Positions 1 through 8,485 are shown, numbered from the stretch's first letter. The stretch is DNA of 64,000 nt from CAWGUU01 sp963825765 (GCA_963825765.1 CAWGUU010000002.1:59496-123495), one strand, 5' to 3'. A program made the numbers and translations. Notes: generated from the letters alone by a model not told the origin.

Positions 1-2
1 TC

Positions 3-1166
3 CCGCTGATGACGGCCGCGGAGATGGAGACGCTCCCCTTCCCGCAGTACGGCAACAAGGACGAGCTGATCTACCGGTCGGGCCAGGGCTTCCAACCCAT
101 GACGCTGGCCGACTACCTGGCCAACGACGGCCTCGGCTACACCACGCTGTGGTCGATCGGCTGCCCGTTCCACTGCTCGTTCTGCGGGAACACCAAGTTC
201 ATCGCCAACGACCCCAAGTACAAGAAGATCCGCCACCCCAGCGCCCGCTACATCGTCAACGAGATCCTGGACCTGCGCACCCGGCTGCCCCACATCAGCC
301 AGGTCAGCTTCCACGACGACAGCTTCATGGCCATCACCTACAAGGAGCTGGAGGAGTTCGCCGAGCTGTGGAAGGCCGAGCTCGACATCCCCTTCGCCGT
401 CTACGGCGTGATCCCGAACTACGTGAAGCGGGAGAAGTTCGAGATCCTCACCTGGGCCGGCATGAACCGGGTGCGCATGGGCCTGCAGAGCGGCAGCGAG
501 GCCATCCTCGACTTCTACAAGCGGCCCACGCCGCCCGCCCGGATCCTGGAGGCCGGCGAGGTCATCGCCTCGTTCGCCCCGAAATACCACATCCCCGCCG
601 CCTACGACATCATCATGGACAACCCGATCGAGACCCGTCAGGACGTCCTCGACACCCTCGAGCTGCTCTACAAGATGAGGCGGCCCTACACGCTGTTCAT
701 CTACTCGCTCAAGGTGATCCCCAACACCGCGATGGACCTGTTGCTGAAGGAGCGGGGGATCGACCTGGAGATGATCTCCTCCAACTACGGGCTGATGCAC
801 CTGCCGCCCCGTGCCGCCAACCTCATCCTCTACGTGCTGGGCGTCTGCCGCCCGCCGCGGTGGCTGTTCGACAGGATGCTGAAGCGGGCCCAGGCCAGCA
901 CCACGCCGCAGCGGGAGTACCCCCGCCTGGCCATGGCCCTGCGCACCGTCTACATGGCCAAGCGGGTGCTCGACCACACCCGCCGCATGGACTTCTCGAT
1001 CATCCCCGGCTGGACCGGATACGTGTTCTGGCGGCTGGGCATCGTCAACTTCTGGCGGAAGCACTTCCTCCCCCACCCGCCCCGGCCTGTGCGTCCCGAC
1101 CCCAAGAAGCGCCTGCCCGGCCAGAAGACGATGATCCCCCTCGAGGACGCCACCCGCACCGGGTAG
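3..1166 (+). CDS. Radical SAM protein, 3' part (5' end outside window)
   Basis: The reading frame is open to the first base of the window, so the true start, and probably an N-terminal B12-binding domain, lies upstream. Counting from the ATG at 9, residues 52-59 read CPFHCSFC, the CX3CX2C motif that binds the radical-SAM [4Fe-4S] cluster. It is followed by a TIM-barrel-like region with a VRMGLQSGS segment typical of B12-type radical SAM enzymes. The last ~100 residues are basic and aromatic. The substrate cannot be read from sequence. B12-dependent radical SAM enzymes are often methyltransferases or ring-rearranging enzymes, but that is family knowledge only. No partner gene follows on the same strand. 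Confidence 0.85.
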   Translation, partial: PLMTAAEMETLPFPQYGNKDELIYRSGQGFQPMTLADYLANDGLGYTTLWSIGCPFHCSFCGNTKFIANDPKYKKIRHPSARYIVNEILDLRTRLPHISQVSFHDDSFMAITYKELEEFAELWKAELDIPFAVYGVIPNYVKREKFEILTWAGMNRVRMGLQSGSEAILDFYKRPTPPARILEAGEVIASFAPKYHIPAAYDIIMDNPIETRQDVLDTLELLYKMRRPYTLFIYSLKVIPNTAMDLLLKERGIDLEMISSNYGLMHLPPRAANLILYVLGVCRPPRWLFDRMLKRAQASTTPQREYPRLAMALRTVYMAKRVLDHTRRMDFSIIPGWTGYVFWRLGIVNFWRKHFLPHPPRPVRPDPKKRLPGQKTMIPLEDATRTG

Positions 1167-1182
1167 GGCCTGCGCTTTCGGT

Positions 1183-1338
1183 ATGCGTATTCTCGCCACG
1201 AGCGTGTCTCTCGTGGTCGTTCCGTTGGTCGGAGTGGGCGTTGTTCTTGCCCTCCCGGTCCTTTGGATGGCGCGGACGAAACGGATCAAGGGGATAGCTC
1301 TTCGGTGCTGGGGGTGGACCCTGTTGTCCGTGGTGTAG
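1183..1338 (+). CDS. Possible 51-residue membrane peptide
   Basis: An ATG-to-TAG ORF too short for usual gene calling. The product is one long hydrophobic helix (residues ~5-28), then RTKRIK, then a second short hydrophobic stretch, which is a small membrane protein pattern with a positive inside loop. There is no clear ribosome binding site, and the ORF lies antisense to another open frame, so it may be chance. Function unknown. Confidence 0.2.
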   Translation: MRILATSVSLVVVPLVGVGVVLALPVLWMARTKRIKGIALRCWGWTLLSVV

Positions 1339-1340
1339 CT

Positions 1341-1757
1341 CGATCTCCGTGGCATCTTGGCCGCGGATTTGACTTCGACGCTGAGGCCCAGCCTTGCGGT
1401 GCGTGGACTGCCAGGAACCAGCTTTCCCAGAAGCATGACGCTTTGAGCTTCCGCCAAGCGCTGCCGCTCACCCTGTGCTTTGATTCTTGCTTGGTCGAGC
1501 ACCTGTCGCGCCTCGTCAACCATGTTGGTGTCGATCAGCCGCTCGGCCTCCCGCAGGTCCACCGCGGCGGTCTGTGAAACACGCTCCCGGTTGCGCTCGT
1601 GCAAAAGAGCTGCGGACGTTACGACAAGTATCAATGCCAGAATCAGCATTCGCAACCAGAGGTCCACGTCCAGCGTCAACAGCTGAGCGACACCGGCAAC
1701 CCAACCAAGAGTGACCCCGGCGATGGTGAACCCTCGCCCGAAGCGATCACTCCTCAT
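1341..1757 (-). CDS. Possible two-TM protein with helical tail; end not defined
   Basis: Read on the minus strand from the ATG at 1757, the frame encodes a protein-like product: two hydrophobic helices (residues ~11-27 and ~33-51), then a charged, probably coiled-coil segment (~54-108) rich in Glu, Arg and Ala. Codon use here is lower in GC than in the flanking genes. The frame has no stop before it becomes antisense to the radical SAM gene, so the real 3' end is unclear; a lost stop or frameshift near 1340 is possible. The interval given covers only the protein-like part. Function unknown. Confidence 0.3.
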
Positions 1758-1961
1758 TGGCACGAGATCAGCTTGGCATATACCCTCGTGGGCGTCTAGA
1801 GGTTTTGCATTGATTGACCGACCGCACACGGATCGACTTTTCCATCGTTGATCCAGTGTGATTCTTGCGGCATGAGCACGATCAGTGCCCGGATCTGCAG
1901 CCGATTGCAACGCCGTCGTCGCGTGCGCTCAGGCTGACCGGCTGGCGCGACGCCGGGGCGG

Positions 1962-3059
1962 TCAGCTCCGAGCGGGCGGCATGTCCCTGAACAGGCGGCG
2001 AAGCGGCTTGCCTCCGTTTGTGTGGGGAATCGCCTCGACGACCACCACCTCGCGGGGCAGCTTGGCCGCCGACAGCCGGTCGCGGGCGAAGTCCCGCAGC
2101 TCGTCCAGCCCCGGCGGGGCCGACGGGTCGGCCGACACCACGAAGGCCACCACCCGCTCGCCCCACTCGGGATCGGGCCGGCCGGCGACGGCCACGTCGG
2201 CCACCCCGGGGTGCGTGACCAGGACCGACTCCACCTCGGTGGGGCTCACGTTCACGCCGCCGGTGATGACGAGGTCGCGCAGGCGGTCGATCACGCGGAG
2301 CCGGCCGTCGGCGTCGAAGGCGCCGGCGTCGCCCGTCCGCAGGAACCGGTGCTCGGCGAAGGCGGCGTCGGTCTCCTCGGGCGCCAGCCGGTAGCCCTTC
2401 ATCACCATCGACCCGTGGACGAGGATCTCGTCGTCGTCGCCCAGGCGGACGTCGACGCCCGCCAGCGGGACGCCGTCGTAGACCACGCCTCCCCACGTCT
2501 CGGTCAGCCCGTAGCCGCGGACGCCAGGGAGGTCGGCCGGGATCGGACCCCCGCCGAGCAGCACCTTCCGGAAGGCCGATCCGAGGTCGACGCCGGCGTC
2601 GACGAGCCGGCGGGCCATCACCGGCACGAGGGAGACGAGTGAGGCGTCGGACCGGGTCACGGCGTCTGCGTCGAAGCCGGGGAGGACGTCGACGGGCGTG
2701 CCCAGCGCCCAGGAGCGGGCCACGATGGCCAGCCCGGCCACGTGGTGGATGGGGAGGCAGCACAGCCACTTGTCGCCGGGCTCGACCTCCAGGGCCACGG
2801 TGACCGCCACCGCCGAGGACATCAGCCCGTCCCAGGTCAGCTCCACGCCGCGGGGCTCGCCGGCGGTGCCGGAGGTGACGACGACCGCGGCGACGTCCGG
2901 CGTCACCGGCTCGTCGGGCGCCAGCCGGGCCAGGAGGCGCTCCCGCTCGGCCGCCGGGGCGCGGGGGTCGAGCACGAGCACCGGCTTGGAGGCGTCCCAG
3001 GCCCGGCGCACCGCGTCGGCCGCCTCTGGCGCCGGCTCGCAGATCACGTCCATCTGCAT
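1962..3059 (-). CDS. menE: o-Succinylbenzoate-CoA ligase MenE (short form)
   Basis: An ANL-superfamily adenylate-forming enzyme that would activate o-succinylbenzoate to its CoA thioester in the cytoplasm, the step before MenB. Visible motifs: phosphate loop TSGTAGEPRG (residues 62-71), GYGLTE (182-187), RTGD (241-244), the hinge-region segment DLVITGGVNVSPTEVE (262-277), and the C-terminal catalytic lysine in GGKPLRR (K351). At 365 residues it is much shorter than Bacillus MenE but normal for actinobacterial MenE, which lacks much of the N-terminal subdomain. It diverges from menB with only 14 bp between the start codons. A second ATG at codon 3 is an alternative start. Confidence 0.92.
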   Translation of the reverse strand: MQMDVICEPAPEAADAVRRAWDASKPVLVLDPRAPAAERERLLARLAPDEPVTPDVAAVVVTSGTAGEPRGVELTWDGLMSSAVAVTVALEVEPGDKWLCCLPIHHVAGLAIVARSWALGTPVDVLPGFDADAVTRSDASLVSLVPVMARRLVDAGVDLGSAFRKVLLGGGPIPADLPGVRGYGLTETWGGVVYDGVPLAGVDVRLGDDDEILVHGSMVMKGYRLAPEETDAAFAEHRFLRTGDAGAFDADGRLRVIDRLRDLVITGGVNVSPTEVESVLVTHPGVADVAVAGRPDPEWGERVVAFVVSADPSAPPGLDELRDFARDRLSAAKLPREVVVVEAIPHTNGGKPLRRLFRDMPPARS

Positions 3060-3073
3060 GGGAAGCTACCCCC

Positions 3074-3898
3074 ATGAATTGGGAACCGGCGGGCGAGTGG
3101 CAGGACATCAAGTACGAGACCGCCGCCACGGAGAACGGGTCGATCGCCAAGATCACGATCAACCGGCCCGAGGTCCGCAACGCCTTCCGGCCGACGACGG
3201 TGCGGGAGATGGCGGCCGCCTTCGAGCTGGCCCGCGACGACCCCCAGGTCGGCGTGATCATCCTCACCGGCGAGGGCCCGCTGGCGTTCTGCTCCGGCGG
3301 CGACCAGAAGGTGCGGGGCGACGACGGCTACGTCGACGAGAAGGGCATCGGGCGGCTGAACATCCTCGACGTCCAGGTCCAGATCCGCCGCCTCCCCAAG
3401 CCGGTGATCGCCATGGTGGCGGGCTACGCCATCGGCGGCGGCCACGTGCTGCACCTGGTGTGCGACCTCACCGTCGCCGCCGACAACGCCCGCTTCGGCC
3501 AGACCGGGCCGCGGGTGGGGTCGTTCGACGGCGGCTACGGCGCCGGGCTGCTGGCCCGCACCGTGGGCCAGAAGAAGGCCAAGGAGATCTGGTTCCTGTG
3601 CGAGCAATACGACGCCACCCAGGCGCTCGAGATGGGCCTGGTCAACAAGGTGGTGCCGCTCGACCGCCTGGAGGACGAGACGGTGGAGTGGTGCCACAAG
3701 ATCCTCACCCACAGCCCGCTGTCGCTGCGGCTGCTGAAGGCCGGGTTCAACGCCGACACCGACGGCCTGGCCGGCGTGCAGCAGCTGGCCGGCGACGCCA
3801 CCCTCCTCTACTACCTGTCCGAGGAGGCCCAGGAGGGCAGGGACGCCTACGTCCAGAAGCGCCAACCCGACTTCCGGCGCTTCCCCAAGCGCCCTTGA
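3074..3898 (+). CDS. menB: 1,4-Dihydroxy-2-naphthoyl-CoA synthase MenB
   Basis: A crotonase-fold enzyme that ring-closes o-succinylbenzoyl-CoA to DHNA-CoA. It shows the oxyanion-hole SGGDQ (residues 74-78), GYAIGGGHVL (118-127), CDLTVAADNARFGQTGP (130-146) and the MenB-specific GSFDGGYG (149-156), whose Asp is diagnostic against ordinary enoyl-CoA hydratases. Its 274 residues match the family. It is the first gene of menB-menA-menC, and its stop codon overlaps the menA start as TTGA. Its start lies 14 bp from that of menE. Confidence 0.96.
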   Translation: MNWEPAGEWQDIKYETAATENGSIAKITINRPEVRNAFRPTTVREMAAAFELARDDPQVGVIILTGEGPLAFCSGGDQKVRGDDGYVDEKGIGRLNILDVQVQIRRLPKPVIAMVAGYAIGGGHVLHLVCDLTVAADNARFGQTGPRVGSFDGGYGAGLLARTVGQKKAKEIWFLCEQYDATQALEMGLVNKVVPLDRLEDETVEWCHKILTHSPLSLRLLKAGFNADTDGLAGVQQLAGDATLLYYLSEEAQEGRDAYVQKRQPDFRRFPKRP

Positions 3899-4764
3899 GC
3901 TCCTTGCGACTTTGGTTCCTAGGGGCGCGGCCGCGGACGCTGGGGGCGTCGTTGGCGCCGGTGCTGGTGGGTACGGCAGTGGGCGCGCACTACGGGGAGG
4001 TCGTCCAGTGGCGGATGGTGTTGTGCCTGGTGCTGGCCGCTGCCCTCCAGATCGGCGTCAACTACGCCAACGACTACTCCGATGGTGTGCGCGGCGTCGA
4101 CAAGGACCGCAAGGGCCCGTTGCGGCTGACGGCGTCCGGCCTGGTCTCGCCGGCCTCGGTGAAGCGGGCGGCGCTCGTCTCCTTCGCCGTCGGTGCGCTG
4201 GCCGGGCTGGTGCTGGCCGTCGACGTCAGCCTCTGGCTCCTTGTCGTGGGGGCGGCGTCGATCGCCGCCGCCACCCTGTACAGCGGCGGGCCCAAGCCCT
4301 ACGCCTCGTCGGGGCTGGGCGAGGTGTCGGTCCTCGTGTTCTTCGGGTTCGTGGCCACCTGCGGGTCGGCCTTCGTGCAGCTCGAGCGGGTGCCGTGGCT
4401 GGCCGTCGGAGCGTCGGTGCCGGTGGGACTGCTGGCCTGCGCCATCCTTCTGGTCAACAACCTCCGCGACATCGCCAGCGACACGCTCGCCGGCAAGCGG
4501 ACCCTGGCTGTGCGCATAGGCGCGGCCCGCACCGTCCGCCTCTACCAGGCCTCCTTCGTCGGGGCGTACGCGTCCCTCCCCGTGCTGGCGATAGCCGCCC
4601 CCTGGGCGTTGAGCGCCTTTGCCACCCTGCCGTTGGCCGTCCGGCCGCTGCAGCACGTGCGGGTCACGAGCCCGCCACCGATCCTTGTCGTCTGTCTGAT
4701 CGCCACCGCGTCGCTCCAGTTGGCCTTCGCGATTTTCCTGGCGGCGGGGCTGGTGCGGGCTTGA
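3895..4764 (+). CDS. menA: 1,4-Dihydroxy-2-naphthoate prenyltransferase MenA
   Basis: A UbiA-superfamily integral membrane enzyme that attaches the polyprenyl tail to DHNA, giving demethylmenaquinone. About eight hydrophobic helices are visible. The first Asp-rich site is NYANDYSDGVRGVD and the second is NNLRDIASDTLAGKRT, which bind Mg-diphosphate in this family. I chose a TTG start at 3895: it overlaps the menB stop (TTGA) and gives the usual MenA N-terminus ending in RPRTLGASLAP, 289 residues. The gene ends with the same TTGA overlap into menC, so the three genes are probably translationally coupled. Confidence 0.93.
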   Translation: MSSLRLWFLGARPRTLGASLAPVLVGTAVGAHYGEVVQWRMVLCLVLAAALQIGVNYANDYSDGVRGVDKDRKGPLRLTASGLVSPASVKRAALVSFAVGALAGLVLAVDVSLWLLVVGAASIAAATLYSGGPKPYASSGLGEVSVLVFFGFVATCGSAFVQLERVPWLAVGASVPVGLLACAILLVNNLRDIASDTLAGKRTLAVRIGAARTVRLYQASFVGAYASLPVLAIAAPWALSAFATLPLAVRPLQHVRVTSPPPILVVCLIATASLQLAFAIFLAAGLVRA

Positions 4765-5627
4765 CTCTGGTCGAGCTCCGGCTTCGCGTACCCCTGCGGA
4801 CGCCGCTGGGGGGCCTCGACCACCGGCTGGTGACGCTCGTCGAGGGACCGGCGGGATGGGGCGAGTTCTCGCCGCTGCCGGGGTACACGTGCGATCCGGC
4901 TCGGGCCAGGAGGGCGGCCGAGGAGGCGGCGACGGTCGGGTGGCCGCCGGCGGTCCGGCACACGGTCGCCGTCAACTCCCTGGTCACCGCCGTCGGGCCC
5001 GACGAGGCGGCGGCGATGGCCCTGGCCGGCGGGTGCTCGACGGTGAAGGTGAAGGTGGGCGACCCTGGTGACCTCGACCGGGTGGCGGCGGTTCGGGCCG
5101 CCGTCGGCCCGAGGGTGGCACTCCGGATCGACGCCAACGGCGCGTGGGACGTCGACGCGGCAGTGGCCGCCATCGCCAGGATGTCGGTGTACGACCTGGA
5201 GCTGGTCGAGCAGCCGGTGACGTCGATGGAGGACCTGGCCGCCGTTCGCCGTCGGGTCGACGTGCCGATCGCCGTCGACGAGTGCGTGCGCGGCGTCGAC
5301 GACGCCCGCGCCCTGCGCCGGCTGGCCGCGGCCGACGTCGTGGTCCTCAAGGTGCAGCCGCTGGGAGGAGTCGCCGCGGCGCTGGCAGTGGCGGATGCGG
5401 CCGGCGTGCCCGCCCTCGTGACCTCCATGTACGAGACCTCGGTGGGGCTGGCCGCCGGCCTGGCTCTGGCCGCCGCCCTGCCCGAGCTGCCCTACGCCTG
5501 CGGCCTGGGCACCGCGTCGCTGCTGGCCGTCGACGTGGTGGTCGACTCACTGGTGCCCGTCGGCGGCGTGCTCTCGGTGCGCCGGCCGGTGCCCGATCCG
5601 GCGCTGCTGGCGCGGTTGGCGGCATGA
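4761..5627 (+). CDS. menC: o-Succinylbenzoate synthase MenC
   Basis: An enolase-superfamily enzyme that dehydrates SHCHC to o-succinylbenzoate. Catalytic-type motifs are in order: TVKVKVG (catalytic Lys), RIDANGAW (metal Asp), ELVEQPV (metal Glu), IAVDE (metal Asp) and VVLKVQPLGG (second Lys). The TTG start at 4761 overlaps the menA stop and gives 288 residues beginning TLVELRLRVPL. The last ~136 bp overlap, in antisense, the open 3' end of menH. Confidence 0.92.
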   Translation: MTLVELRLRVPLRTPLGGLDHRLVTLVEGPAGWGEFSPLPGYTCDPARARRAAEEAATVGWPPAVRHTVAVNSLVTAVGPDEAAAMALAGGCSTVKVKVGDPGDLDRVAAVRAAVGPRVALRIDANGAWDVDAAVAAIARMSVYDLELVEQPVTSMEDLAAVRRRVDVPIAVDECVRGVDDARALRRLAAADVVVLKVQPLGGVAAALAVADAAGVPALVTSMYETSVGLAAGLALAAALPELPYACGLGTASLLAVDVVVDSLVPVGGVLSVRRPVPDPALLARLAA

Positions 5628-6355
5628 ACGAACTCCCCCACCGTCCTGCAGAACTGCTGGGGGTCCTCCAGGTGGGCGGCGTGCCCGCAGTTCGGCAAAG
5701 CTGCGAACGCGGCGTTGTCGCCGATGGCGGCGGCCATCCGCCGGCCCAGGGCGGTGAACTTGGCGTCGAGCCCGCCGGCCACGACGAGCACCGGCATGGC
5801 CAGCTCGCCCAGCCGGTCCCAGAGCGGTTCCTGCACGCCAGTGCCAAGCCGGCGCAGGGCGTAGGCCAGGCCGTCGGGCGGGTTCGCCCGGCGCGCCACC
5901 AGGTCGTCGGCGGTCGGCGTGAGGGAGTCGAACAGGGGCTGGCTAACCCACTGGTCGAGGAAGGCCGCGGTGCCGATTCGCTCGATGTCGTCGGCCAGCC
6001 GATCGTCGGCCGCCTTCCGGGTCGCCCGGTCCTCCGCCGACGCCAGTCCCGGCGATCCACCCAGCAGCACCAGCCGGTCGACAACCTCCGGCCGGTCGAG
6101 GGCGAGGCGCAGGCAGAGGCGGGCCCCCAGCGAGTAGCCGACGTAGGTGGCCGCTCCGCCCGCGTCGCCGATGGCGGAGGCGGCCTCCTCGAACGTGCGG
6201 CGCTCCCCGGCCGCGACACCGTGGCCCGGCAGGTCGACCGCGACCACGTCGAACCGATCGCCCAGGATCGCCGCCACCGCGTCCCACGACCTGGCCGTCT
6301 GGGTGAACCCGTGGACGAGCACGATCCGCTCCCCTCCCATCCGGCGCGGCCCCAT
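5492..6355 (-). CDS. menH: SHCHC synthase MenH (alpha/beta hydrolase)
   Basis: An alpha/beta-hydrolase fold protein that would eliminate pyruvate from SEPHCHC, the MenD product. Seen: oxyanion segment LVHGFTQTARSWD, VVAVDLPGHG, the nucleophile elbow GYSLGAR (S75), an Asp in GGLDAKF and the catalytic His in NCGHAAHLE. GYSLGAR and the setting beside menC and menD support MenH over a generic hydrolase. The recognisable domain ends near residue 245. The remaining ~40 low-complexity Ser/Thr residues are read antisense to menC, because no stop occurs earlier. An ATG at 6340 is a possible alternative start. Confidence 0.85.
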   Translation of the reverse strand: MGPRRMGGERIVLVHGFTQTARSWDAVAAILGDRFDVVAVDLPGHGVAAGERRTFEEAASAIGDAGGAATYVGYSLGARLCLRLALDRPEVVDRLVLLGGSPGLASAEDRATRKAADDRLADDIERIGTAAFLDQWVSQPLFDSLTPTADDLVARRANPPDGLAYALRRLGTGVQEPLWDRLGELAMPVLVVAGGLDAKFTALGRRMAAAIGDNAAFAALPNCGHAAHLEDPQQFCRTVGEFVHAANRASSAGSGTGRRTESTPPTGTSESTTTSTASSDAVPRPQA

Positions 6356-6369
6356 GGGGCGATGATCCC

Positions 6370-8088
6370 ATGACGCCCGTGGACGCCCAGGCCGGCATGG
6401 CCCGGACCCTCGTCGACGAATGGGCCAGGGCGGGCGTCGACGTGGCCGCGGTCGCGCCGGGATCCCGCTCGACGCCGCTGGCGCTGGCCCTGGCCGAGGA
6501 CCCGCGCCTCCGGGTGGAGGTCTTCGTCGACGAGCGCTCGGCCGCCTTCTTCGCCTTGGGCGCGGCCCGCTGGACGGGCCGACCGGCGGTGGTGCTGTGC
6601 ACGTCGGGGACGGCCGCCGCCAACTTCCACCCGGCGGTGCTGGAGGCCCACCACGGCCGGGTGCCGCTGGTGGTGTGCACCGCCGACCGACCGCCCGAGC
6701 TTCGGGACACCGGCGCCGGCCAGGCCGTCGACCAGCTGAAGCTCTACGGCGACGCCGTGCGATGGTTCGCCGAGGTCGGCGTGGCCGACGACTCGCCCGG
6801 TGCGAGCCGGTACTGGCGCTCGCTGGCGGCCCGGGCTGCGGCCGAGGCCCTGGGCCCCCCGGCCGGGCCTGTCCACCTCAATCTCGCCTTCCGTGAGCCC
6901 CTGGTGCCCACCGGCGAGCCGGTCCTGTCGCCGGGGCGCGCCGACGGGCGGCCGTGGACGGCGTCGACCGTGCCCCGCCGGGCCGAGCCGGCCGACGCCG
7001 ACCGCCTGGCCTGGCTGGTCGACGACACCCCCCGCGGCGTCGTGGTGGCCGGCTGGGGGGCGGGGGTCGACTCCGCCACCGTCGAGCGCTTCGCCGCCGC
7101 CGCCGGCTGGCCGGTGCTGGCCGACCCGTTGTCGGACTGCCGTGGCGGCGGCCACGCGGTGTCCACCTACGACGCCCTCCTGCGGATCCCCGAGGTCGCC
7201 GCCCGCCTGAAGCCCGACCTGGTGGTGCACGTCGGCGCCCCGCTCACCGGCAAGGTCGCCACCGCGTGGCTCGACGAGTCGGTCCGCCGGATCGTGGTCG
7301 ACCCCGACGGCGCCTGGCTCGATCCCCACCGGGCCGCGTCGGAGCGGGTCGTCGCCGACACCGCGGCCCTCCTGTCGGCGGTCGCCGGCGCCCTCCCTTC
7401 GTCGGGCGGGCGCGGGCCGTGGCTCGAGGAGTGGCTGGAGGCGGAGACCGCCGCGCGCGCCGCCATCGACGACATGCTCGACGCCGACGACGAGCCCTTC
7501 GAGGGGCGGGTGGCCAGGGACCTCACCGCCGCCCTGCCCGACGGCGCCACCCTCGTGGTCGGATCGAGCATGCCGGTGCGCGACGTCGAGGCCTTCGCCC
7601 GCCCCCGCCACGGCCTGCGGTTCCTGTCCAACCGGGGCGTGAACGGCATCGACGGGTTCGTGTCCACCGTCCTCGGCGCAGCTCTCGCCGGAAGGGGCGG
7701 TGGCGGCCCGGTGGCCGCCCTGTGCGGCGACCTGACGTTCCTGCACGACGCCGGCGGGCTCCTTGGTGCAGCCACGAGGGGCCTCGACGCCACCTTCGTT
7801 TTGGTCGACAACCGCGGCGGCGGCATCTTCTCGTTCCTGCCCCAGGCCGCCTACCCGGAGCACTTCGAGACGCTGTTCGGCACCCCCCACGACGTCGACC
7901 TGGTCGCGCTCTGCCGCGTCCACGGCCTGCCCGCCACGCGGTTGACCCGGGCCGGCGACGTCGTCCCCGCCGTGCACGACGCCATCGCCGCCGGTGGCAT
8001 ACAGGTCGTCGTGGTGCCGACCGACCGGGCGACCAACGTCGACCGCCACCGCCGGGTGCACGACGTCGTCGCCGCCGCCCTCCGCTGA
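6370..8088 (+). CDS. menD: SEPHCHC synthase MenD (ThDP-dependent)
   Basis: Catalyses the first committed menaquinone step: 2-oxoglutarate decarboxylation and addition to isochorismate. The N-terminal Pyr domain has APGSRSTPLALAL and the catalytic Glu in VDERSAAF (E55, the same position as in E. coli MenD). CTSGTAAANFHPAV and ADRPPELRDTGAGQ are MenD signatures. The C-terminal PP domain has CGDLTFLHD and VDNRGGGIF for Mg-ThDP. Its 572 residues are typical. It diverges from menH with 14 bp between starts and is followed by a hairpin at 8114-8148. Confidence 0.96.
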   Translation: MTPVDAQAGMARTLVDEWARAGVDVAAVAPGSRSTPLALALAEDPRLRVEVFVDERSAAFFALGAARWTGRPAVVLCTSGTAAANFHPAVLEAHHGRVPLVVCTADRPPELRDTGAGQAVDQLKLYGDAVRWFAEVGVADDSPGASRYWRSLAARAAAEALGPPAGPVHLNLAFREPLVPTGEPVLSPGRADGRPWTASTVPRRAEPADADRLAWLVDDTPRGVVVAGWGAGVDSATVERFAAAAGWPVLADPLSDCRGGGHAVSTYDALLRIPEVAARLKPDLVVHVGAPLTGKVATAWLDESVRRIVVDPDGAWLDPHRAASERVVADTAALLSAVAGALPSSGGRGPWLEEWLEAETAARAAIDDMLDADDEPFEGRVARDLTAALPDGATLVVGSSMPVRDVEAFARPRHGLRFLSNRGVNGIDGFVSTVLGAALAGRGGGGPVAALCGDLTFLHDAGGLLGAATRGLDATFVLVDNRGGGIFSFLPQAAYPEHFETLFGTPHDVDLVALCRVHGLPATRLTRAGDVVPAVHDAIAAGGIQVVVVPTDRATNVDRHRRVHDVVAAALR

Positions 8089-8113
8089 GCCGATCCGGCG
8101 GCTCACGCCGAAC

Positions 8114-8148
8114 GTGCAGAAAGGTCGCGAGATGCGACCTTCTTGCAC
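8114..8148 (+). terminator. Hairpin after menD (GTGCA family)
   Basis: A 15-nt arm, a GAGAT loop and a 15-nt arm, with 13 of 15 positions complementary (two adjacent mismatches). It sits 25 bp after the menD stop, which suits an intrinsic terminator although no long U-tract follows. The outer GTGCA/TGCAC arm recurs in the hairpins at 14171 and 16485. Confidence 0.6.
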
Positions 8149-8181
8149 ACTCGCTCAGAATCTCGTTTTCGTCCGACGAGA

Positions 8182-8451
8182 ATGAGTCCGGTGGGCACCA
8201 GGACGAAGCTGGCTCGCTCGGTGCGCCGGCACCCGGCCGTCGCCCTCGTCGTCGCGGTCTACCTGGTCGGGCTGGCGGTCCTCGGCCTGGTCACCGGCTC
8301 CCGGCTGACGATCCCCTACGTGCTCATCGTGGCGGTCTCGTCGGCGTTGTCCACCCAGGTCAGCGCCACCACCCGCACGCCCACGCCGGCCAGGGCGTCG
8401 GCCAGCTCGCGCGAAAGCCGACCTTCGCTCCGCCTGTCCACTCGGCCATGA
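8182..8451 (+). pseudogene. Fragment of a small membrane protein gene
   Basis: From an ATG at 8182 the frame encodes a basic N-terminus and two hydrophobic helices (residues ~15-34 and ~40-55), then abruptly becomes a Thr/Ser/Pro-rich tail read antisense to another fragment (8316-8441). The abrupt change suggests the 5' end of a larger membrane protein gene joined to foreign sequence. No homologue is recognised with certainty, and it could be a short real protein. Confidence 0.3.
8316..8441 (-). pseudogene. Possible glutamine synthetase N-terminal remnant
   Basis: A 41-codon minus-strand frame (GTG start) containing RELADALAGVGVRVVALTW followed by VDNA. This resembles the N-terminal strand of glutamine-synthetase-family proteins, where a V-x-F/W-x-D-N pattern precedes the beta-grasp domain. 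It then runs into sequence that is the antisense of the membrane-protein fragment and stops. I read it as a rearrangement scar; the homology is by eye only. Confidence 0.2.
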
Positions 8452-8485
8452 TGCCCGAAGGAACGTGGACCGGACAGAAGGGTGG

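Noticed and set aside
2018..4764. Very long ORFs on the plus strand over menE and continuing into menA (688 residues)
   Set aside because: The first two thirds are Arg/Pro/Gly-rich, without domains, and antisense or out of frame to menE and menB. Only the last 289 residues are MenA.
5347..8148. 933-residue minus-strand ORF antisense to menD
   Set aside because: Composition is the mirror of GC-rich coding DNA (Arg/Gly/Asp/His-rich, no domain); the plus-strand menD is unambiguous.
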